From: Galeopsis tetrahit
Lineage: Eukaryota > Streptophyta > Magnoliopsida > Lamiales > Lamiaceae
Assembly: GCA_963675135.1 (NCBI GenBank)
Contig: OY776129.1
Location: forward strand, 40,464,141-40,528,140
Length of the DNA stretch: 64,000 nt
Reading direction: 5' to 3'
This document shows, in pieces, positions 57,016 through 64,000 of the stretch. The position numbers were made by a program, and so were the translations under genes. The stretch's first letter is position 1; the number at the start of each line of letters is the position of its first letter. The notes beneath the pieces are model-generated. The model was given only the letters and a program-made list of their open reading frames with translations, was not told the origin of the DNA and did not search any database.

Positions 57016-58400
57016 GGGATTATATTTTTTTTAGTTCATTAAGTTATCATGTTTTTGAATTTAGTCCATCAGATTACCACTTTTTGAATTTAGTCCATTA
57101 AGTTTCGATTTATTTTGATTTTGGTCCAATAACCTGCTATAGCAGGTTTAGCAGGTCATTTTTTAAAACACACCCCCATAAAATATTATGCACACCCCCA
57201 ATGTTAAACACATCACACTAAAATTTAAAAAACTTTTGTTATTACTATACACACCCCAATTCTTTCATATTTAATAAATTGTCAAAAATAATTAAATTAA
57301 AAAACGTAAGAATTCAAATTAATATAAAAAATATAAATAAAATCTATAAAAAATAGCCTAATCTTCAAAAATTAAATAAAGCTAAAAAAATTAATTAATT
57401 TAATTAATTTTGAAGATTTAGATGATTTTTTAATATTTTTGAAGATTTTTATTTTTATTTAAAAAATTCAAAAATATTAATTGTGAATTCTCTGCTTCCC
57501 AAGCAACGAAAACAATTCGATTTTCATCTGAAAGTGTGTTGGCGAAGTCTCTCTTGTTTCCAATAAATAGTAATATGAGTTTTATCGACATTTTTATAGA
57601 AGTTAGAAGGCAAATGAAACATTAACAAAGCATTGGAGTTTTAAATTTTTTTATTTTATTTTCCTTTTAAATATTTTTTTATATTACATGAACCTACTAA
57701 CACCCCATAAATATTATATACACTCTAAATGTTAAACACAAAAATTCAAAAAATTAATTAAAATTAAATAAAATCATAAAAATATTTAATAAATTATTTT
57801 TTTTGAAACATTATCAAAAATAATTTAATTAAAAAAAAGTAAGAATTCAAATTAATATGAAAAATATAAAAAAATCTATAAAAAATAGATAAATCTTCAA
57901 AATTTTAATAAAGTTTAAAAAATAGTTAATTTAATTACTTTTGAAAATTTAGTTGATTTTTTAATATTTTTGAAGATTTTTTAATAAAAATAAAATTCTT
58001 CAAAAATAGTAAAAAATCAACTAAATCTTTAAAATTAATTTTTTTTCCAGCTTTATTTAATTTTTGAAGATTTAGGCTATTTTTTATAGATTTTATTTAT
58101 AATTTTTATATTAATTTGAATTCTTACGTTTTTTAATTTAATTATTTTTGACAATTTATTAAATAGGAAATAATTGGGGGTATAGTAATAACAAAAGTTT
58201 TTTAGTGTTTAACATTGGGGGTGTGTATAACATTTTATGGGGTGTGTTTTAAAAAATGACTTGCTAAACCTGCTATAACAGGTTACTGGACCAAAATCAA
58301 AATAAATCGAAACTTAATGGACTAAATTCAAAAAGTGGTAATCTGGTGGACTAAATTCAAAAACATGGCAACTTAATGGACTAAAAAAAAATATAATCCC
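57016..58400. mobile_element. Long-TIR non-autonomous MULE (1,385 bp)
   Basis: Ends are GGGATTATATTTTTTTTAG and its inverted copy, and the arms are complementary for roughly 400 bp with a few indels. The flanks TTATTTTTT (57007-57015 and 58401-58409) are a perfect 9-bp target duplication, diagnostic of Mutator-like elements. The arms include GTCCATTAAGTTTCGATTTA and the short palindrome CCTGCTATAGCAGG. About 57698-57965 is a further, diverged copy of the arm in direct orientation to the left arm. No transposase ORF is present. Confidence 0.85.
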
Positions 58401-58436
58401 TTATTTTTTAGGGTTAATTGCAAAAAAAATCACAAC

Positions 58437-59043
58437 TAGGGGTGGGAATAGGTCAGGCCGGGCCAGGCCTTAAGAAAAAAGTCTGGGTCTGGTATATAAT
58501 ATTTGGGTCCAAGCCTGGTCTGTGGCCTATTATAGACTTTTTTAAGAGGCTAGGCCTGACTTTTTTAGTAAATAGGTCTGGCCCGATTTAGTGTTATTCA
58601 AAATTTATTTTTACCACACTTATATTACCATTAAATTATAAAAACTAACTTTTTAAATCTCAAAATGAAGAAATTAGAATAATAAAAAATTATAAAATTA
58701 TACTCAAATGCAAATGTTCATATCAATTATTTTTAACTATTACAAACAAAAATAAAACAAAAAAGTATATAATTTCTTCAAGATAATCTCATCATATATT
58801 GAATATTATATATTTATTGTATTTTTATATATTATATATTTATACATATAGAAATAGAGTTAAATAGGTCGGACTGTTGGGCTTAAAAGGCTTACGAAAA
58901 AGCTTAAGTCCGGCCTATTTAATTAAAAAGGCTTTAAAAAAAGCTTGAGCCTGGCTTGTTTATTAAACAAGTCGAGTCGAGCCGAGCTTTAGAAGGCCGA
59001 GCCGTAGACCCCTGTCGGGTAGCCTGGCCCATTCCCACCCCTA
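58437..59043. mobile_element. hAT-type MITE (607 bp)
   Basis: The left end TAGGGGTGGGAATAGGTCAGG and the inverted right end TAGGGGTGGGAATGGGCCAGG form TIRs of about 20 bp. ATCACAAC flanks the element at 58429-58436 and 59044-59051, a perfect 8-bp duplication typical of hAT elements. The interior is built of GGCCTGG and AGGCTT repeats around an AT-rich core and encodes nothing. Confidence 0.88.
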
Positions 59044-59305
59044 ATCACAACATTTGCATTTTTTATCAATGACAACATAATCTTTTTTTTTTTATAATTT
59101 TATACACCATCTTTTTAAATTTTACAATTCGAGTCACCAAGCTAAATTTCGGCAAACTCAAACAAATGTGGCACCCGGAGTTGCCACATGTGATGCTACG
59201 TCAACCTTGTGGAAATCCTTTTTTTTTTTTCTTAATCTTACAAACGTTTTTTAAAAAACTAAGTCAAAGTCTTGTATGTACTCAAGTACATCACTCAAAT
59301 ACACG

Positions 59306-59580
59306 GTGGTAGGGATTGTAATCGAATCGAAGCGAATACCACTGTATTCGATTCGTGAAAGTATTCGAATATTCGTATTCATATTCGTTTATTTTTCGAA
59401 TAATAATTTTGATTCGATATTCGATTCGAGTTGTTATACGATACTATTCGATTCGATTCGAGTTGTTATACGATACTATTCGATTCGAGTATTCGATTCG
59501 ATTTTTTTGAAACATATTATAAATAATATTTTGAGTATTCGATTCGAATTTAATTAGTATTCGATTCGATTCGAAATTTG
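59306..59580. repeat. ATTCGATTCG-rich repeat, hAT-MITE-like
   Basis: Starts AGGGATTGTAATCGAATCG and contains many TATTCGATTCGA units, including a tandem 36-bp duplication around 59419-59480. It resembles one arm of GAATCGAAT-type hAT MITEs, but the opposite end was not found. Confidence 0.45.
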
Positions 59581-60832
59581 TGAAGAAAACTTGTAAAAAT
59601 AATAAATATATTTAACTAATAAAAACATTAAATAAATGTTTAAGACACAAATACAAAAGTTTACATGAATAGTAATATCTCTATATATATATATATATAT
59701 AATAACAGCCAAGTCTTGCTAAAAATAGAAGTCCAATTTTCCAGCCCATTTTCACTTGCTCCTTTTGTAAGTTAATTTTTTAATATTTTCTTTTGCTATG
59801 AACTACTTTTTCTCCTGTGATTAATATTTTGGGTTTTGTGTCGGCAATCATGCACTGATGCACGCTTAAACTGTATTACTTATGCAATTATATTTTATTA
59901 ATTCAAAAAGGCATTCAATATAATAATGATTCACCAGTATTGACAGTATATAGATTTGTCAGAATATTGTCTACAATTTTAAAATTTAAATCTATCAGAA
60001 ACCCCAAATTCAAATTCAAATTCATCCGTTGTTTAGCTTCTATAAATACGGGTATTGATTTCTTGCAAGTTGCAACACAGTATTAGTTTCCACCGAATGC
60101 TGAAAAATTGAAAACTGACTCCATTAATATTTTTTGGCTTTATTGTATTGATTTACACTTCATTTTTTAGTTGATCATTATTCAACTAATAACAAATTTA
60201 TTTGTTTCCTTCCACAGAATTACAGGAGTGGCTCAAAGCTTCATGTTTGTCATTGAGACTAAATCCCTCACAAAACATATTGGGACTTGAAGATGTAACC
60301 TATATATATTAACTTATGAAGTATATGCTTTCGAAAAACAGAAGATTTGATGAGTTCTTGCAAAATTCCTTAACACTATACTTTTTCATGTGTTTCATAA
60401 TTTGTTCATTTGAAAATCAAATATACTAGAATAACATTAAAATCAGAAAATCATAACGCAACAATTTCATTTCATGATTTGGGGTACCGACTCTGCAATC
60501 GAATTGGCTATGGAAAAATGAGAAACTTGATATATATTTTAGACTTATGTTTACTATATGGTTAATTTGCATCACAAATTGAATGGAAATGATGAAGTAA
60601 CTAAATTGATATGAGAACGAAGAGAGAGAAGGGGAGGAGAGATGTGATGGACATGAATCCTCCTCATTTTTTTTTTGTTGCAAGTTTCGAACTGAGGTGG
60701 ACATTTTAGATTTCACTTTTTTTATTATTATTATTTTATTAAATGTCTATCTATTTCCTAAAAAAATTTAAAAAAATTATCAAAGGAAATCGAGATCCAA
60801 ATTAGATTTAAGTAAATGTGAATGTGGGTTAC
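59581..60832. other. Intergenic, with one orphan exon-like segment
   Basis: An AT dinucleotide run lies near 59682-59701. A TATA-like box (CTATAAATACGG, 60040) is followed 180 bases later by an acceptor-like TTTCCTTCCACAG (to 60219). The sequence after it reads ELQEWLKASCLSLRLNP in one frame and then stops near 60312. No start or partner exon was recognised. Confidence 0.3.
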
Positions 60833-61136
60833 TGTTAGGTTCTAGATATGAATTGGTAGATTGTGAAGACTATTTTTGTATTTTCTGGATATTAACTGCA
60901 AAAGTATGAATGTTTGAAGATGAATAATAGAAATGGGAGAGAGAAAGAGAATTGGAGAGAGAGCAGAGTTTGTTAAGTTTTTGCATGTACGTTCCACTGC
61001 CAAAAATGGCCTCATAACTACATCTTGGGACCACAGTCCACTTTTGTAATTTTAAAGAGTTTATATGTTGAAATGTAAATACTAGCTAAGGTAAATTAAA
61101 TAACCAGCTGCAACAATTTAAATAAGCCCACTAACA
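60833..61136 (-). repeat. 3' LTR of the Ty3/gypsy chromovirus
   Basis: Begins TGTTAG and ends CTAACA on either strand, 304 bp, directly downstream of the pol stop on the minus strand. Short LTRs of this size fit the Reina-type chromoviruses. The 5-bp flank GTTAC (60828-60832) is the expected target-duplication copy. Its partner lies beyond the window. Confidence 0.72.
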
Positions 61137-61216
61137 ACTATTCTTCAGCCCAATGCTTCAACTTAGAATTCAGCCCACTATTCTTTAGCCCAATGCTTCA
61201 ACTTAGAATTCAGCCC
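61137..61216. repeat. 40-bp tandem duplication at the pol end
   Basis: The unit starting ACTATTCTTCAGCCCAATGC occurs at 61137-61176 and 61177-61216 with one mismatch. The pol stop codon (61210-61212) lies in the second copy, and the duplication separates it from the LTR. Confidence 0.85.
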
Positions 61217-64000
61217 AAATCATTGTTTGGCCCAATCTCCTTTTCAGACAGTCCTTGCAATTGTACTTCCATTTCCAAACACTTCGACTCCAGTGGCGAG
61301 TCTTCCTCCCCCAACTCCGGTGGCGAGTCTGTGACAATACCCGCGGGAACGAAAGATCCTTGTCCCCAAGGATATCCATTCGCGAAGTGTTTCTTCAGAA
61401 AGGTAACATCTTCCCAAGACTCAAATTTCCAATTTGAATTTATCCATCTGACACGAACTTGTGGAATGGATTTTCCCTTCAGCATCTTGGAACGGGTGTC
61501 AAGGGCGGCAACAGGGGAGATCAAGAATAAACCCTCATCGGTGACCGGAGGAAGAGCAGTTGAAGGTACGTGTGCAGTACCTATGCATTTCTTTAGTAGA
61601 GAGACATGGAAAATAGGGTGGATCTTGGAATCCATAGGTAGGTCTAATTTGTAGGCAACAAAACCCACCTTTTCCAAAATTCGAAATGGTCCAAAATACT
61701 TTGAGGAAAGTTTTAAATTTTTCCTCAAAGAGACTGAATTTTGTCGAAATGGTTGGAGTTTTAGGAACACAAGGTCACCCACCTCAAAAGATCTTTCCAC
61801 TCTGTGATTGTCTGCAAAGAACTTCATCCTGTGTTGTGCTTTCTGTAGATTTTCTTTGATAAGAGAAGTAGCATGCTCCCTGTTAGTGAGTAGTTCCTTA
61901 ACATCCTCATTTTGTGCATCCCAATAAGGACCCATAGATAGAGTAGGAGGCAGATACCCATACAAAGCCTGAAAAGGTGTCAATTTGAGACTGGTATGAT
62001 AACTAGTGTTATACCAAAACTCAGCCATAGGCAGCCACTTAAGCCAATGCTTTGGATGATCATGAGTCATGCATCTCAGGTATTGTTCCAGGCATTGGTT
62101 TAGCCTTTCTGTTTGACCACCAGTCTGTGGATGGTAAGCAGTGCTAAATTTCAATTGGGTACCCAAAAGAGTGAATAGCTCCTTCCAAAAATTACTTGTA
62201 AATACCTTGTCTCTATCAGTAACAATACTCACTGGCAGCCCATGTAGCTTGAAGATGATGTCTAGGAATGATTTAGCCACTGATTTAGCTGTGTAAGGAT
62301 GGGAAAGTGCCACAAAATGCCCATATTTGGTGAACCTGTCCACAATGACCCATATTACATTCTTACCCCATGATTTAGGTAACCCTTCCACAAAATCCAT
62401 AGAAATATGAGTCCAAGCCTGACTTGGAATAGGGAGTGGCTGTAATAACCCAGGGTAAGGTCCATAATCAACTTTGTTTTTGGCACACACAGCACAACTC
62501 TTCACCCAAAGTAGTACATCCTTCTTCATGTTTGGCCAGTAGAAAACTCTTTTTAGTCTGACATAAGTACTAGTAGTGCCAGAATGTCCCCCTATTGAGC
62601 TGTGGTGCATTTCAGATAATAAGAGATCCCTCAATGCTTGGTCCTTTCCCACCATAACTCTACCTTTGTACCTTATCAGCCCATCAATTAAGTGGAATTC
62701 TGGATAGGCCATAGGATCCAAGGTTTTAGCAGCCTTAATCTTGTGGATGAGTGCATCCTGTTCATAGCTGTGTAGAATCTGATCCAACCACTTAGGGGTG
62801 AGTGTAGTAATGGCATTAGAAGCCATCTCATCATCTCCTTTCCTTGATAGTGCCTCAACAGTAGTAATGATGGCAATAGAAGCCATCTCATCCTCTCCCC
62901 TTCTTGATAGTGCATCAGCAGCACTGTTGTCACTCCCATTTTTATATTGGATCTCATAATCCAAACCTAGAAGCTTGGAAATCCATTTCTGCTGCAGGGG
63001 TGACACTATCTTTTGATCCAAAAGATATTTTAAAGACTGTTGATCAGTCTTAATGATGAACTTCTGACCCTGCAAGTAGTGCTTCCATTTTTGCACAGCT
63101 AATAGAACTGCTAGAAACTCCCTTTCGTATATAGATAGGGCCTGATTTCTTGGACACAAAGTTTTGCTTAAGTAGGCCAGTGGTTTGCCCTCTTGCATTA
63201 GTACTGCCCCAATTCCCTTTCCACTTGCATCAGTCTCCACCACAAATCTTTTTGAAAAATCAGGCAAGCTGAGCACAGGTGCAGTGCTCATAGCTACCTT
63301 TAAGTTTTGAAAGGCCTCTTCAGCTTGTGAGTTCCAAACAAAACCATCCTTTTTTAATAGGTTGGTTAATGGTCTACTGATTAAACCATACCCTTGCACA
63401 AACTTCCTATAATAACCAGTGAGGCCTAAGAATCCTCTCAACTGCTTTGGATTCTTAGGTCTTGGCCATTGCATCATTCCAGCCACTTTACTTGGATCAG
63501 TAGAGACTCCCATAGGTGAAATAATATGACCTAAGTACTCAATTTTGGTTTGTCCAAATTGACACTTGCTCCTCTTTGCAAATAGCTGATTTTTCTCAAA
63601 AGAGAGAAGACAGTTTCTAAGTGTGCAAGATGCTCCTTCCAACTAGAGCTGTATATCAAGATATCATCAAAGAACACTAGGACAAATTTTCTCATACATG
63701 CCCTGAAAACTTGATTCATAAGAGATTGGAAGGTAGCTGGGGCATTGCATAGCCCAAAGGGCATCACTAAGAACTCATAGTGCCCATTATGAGTTTTAAA
63801 TGCAGTGAGAAACCTATGTTCAGGTTTCATAAGGATTTGAAAGTATCCTGACCTTAGGTCAATTTTTGAGAAGACTTTTGACCCATGCAATTCATCAAGT
63901 AACTCATCAATGATAGGAATAGGATAATTATGCTTAATGGTCATGTTATTGAGGTACCTGTAATCCACACACATCCTCCAGGTACCATCCTTCTTCTTAA
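61210..64000 (-). pseudogene. Gypsy pol: reverse transcriptase, RNase H, integrase, chromodomain-like end (frameshifted)
   Basis: Reading on the minus strand from the edge: RT with MCVDYRYLNNMTIKHNYPIP, DLRSGYFQI, FGLCNAPATFQ and the catalytic VFFDDILIYS, then after a frameshift near 63600 (one base missing next to TTTTGAGAAAAAT) GYYRKFVQGY and RNase H with VVETDASGKGIGAVLMQ. Integrase follows with its HHCC finger (HHSSIGGHSG ... CAVCAKNK) and catalytic D-D-E residues (MDFVEGLP, VTDRDKVFTS, TGGQTERLNQ). The C-terminal segment KIHPIFHVSLLKK then VRWINSNWKFESWED is chromodomain-like. The stop is TGA at 61210-61212. Apart from the frameshift the frame is open for over 800 codons, so decay is recent or it is a sequencing error. 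An internal near-repeat (two EALSRKG-type copies) is also visible. Confidence 0.9.

Larger units (their letters stand above)
61137..64000 (-). mobile_element. Ty3/gypsy chromovirus, 3' part (runs off the right edge)
   Basis: Minus-strand element visible from the reverse transcriptase to the end of pol. RT, RNase H and integrase in the Ty3 order plus a C-terminal chromodomain-like end identify a chromovirus, with Reina-like features such as the short LTR. Gag, protease, PBS and the 5' LTR lie beyond 64000. Confidence 0.9.

Noticed and set aside
59276..59557. 93-codon ORF in the ATTCG-rich repeat
   Set aside because: Translation is simply the repeated FDSI-type peptide of the tandem repeat.
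1..64000. CRISPR arrays, operons, phage or bacterial defence systems
   Set aside because: No regularly spaced identical repeats, and gene structures are intron-containing plant nuclear genes.

Overview
The window is nuclear DNA of a flowering plant, almost certainly a eudicot. It is AT-rich, its genes have many GT-AG introns, and it carries a chloroplast import channel, a plant clock transcription factor, a PLS-type PPR gene and plant-specific repeat families. I cannot name the species. No bacterial-type operon, CRISPR array, or tRNA/rRNA gene was recognised. Layout: (1) 1-17.4 kb is repeat territory: a candidate solo LTR at the left edge, then a complete and very young 13.35-kb Ty1/copia retrotransposon (2899-16249, 5-bp target duplication AATAA, LTRs differing at only 6 sites by eye) inserted into an older degenerate element on the minus strand. 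The copia element is SIRE/Maximus-like, with a long gag, pol, and an unusual extra 3' coding block of about 1,240 codons. (2) 17.7-22.6 kb holds an intact seven-exon TOC75-3 gene. (3) 24.5-27.2 kb holds a four-exon plastid-type J-domain protein gene (minus). (4) 28-38.3 kb holds a decayed plant-mobile-domain fragment, a PPR pseudogene, two LINE relics and an intronless LUX/PCL1-like clock gene (minus). (5) 39.7-41.7 kb holds two non-autonomous DNA transposons. (6) 42.6-45.2 kb holds a DUF3527 gene (minus) with a MITE in its intron and upstream 5' UTR exons. (7) 51 kb holds a two-exon gene for a 54-residue mitochondrial ATP synthase subunit (minus). (8) 52.8-55.6 kb holds a three-exon S34-like mitochondrial ribosomal protein gene (minus) whose large intron carries a LINE tail, a MITE relative and a solo LTR. 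(9) 55.6-59.1 kb is a cluster of MULE and hAT elements, including a Pack-MULE candidate 87 bp upstream of the ribosomal protein start codon. (10) 60.8-64 kb is the 3' part of a Ty3/gypsy chromovirus (minus) running off the right edge. The host genes do not form an operon or pathway, but several act in organelles (plastid import, plastid chaperoning, mitochondrial ATP synthase and translation). From memory, the Arabidopsis relatives of TOC75-3, LUX/BOA, the PPR gene, the 6-kDa ATP synthase subunit and the DUF3527 gene lie in two paralogous blocks (At3g46xxx and At5g59xxx), so the gene order probably reflects an ancestral segment expanded by transposons. I found no clearly new biological system. 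The most unusual items are the accessory 3' polyprotein of the young copia element, the Pack-MULE candidate, the MULE with a third arm copy, and a GC-AG intron in TOC75-3.
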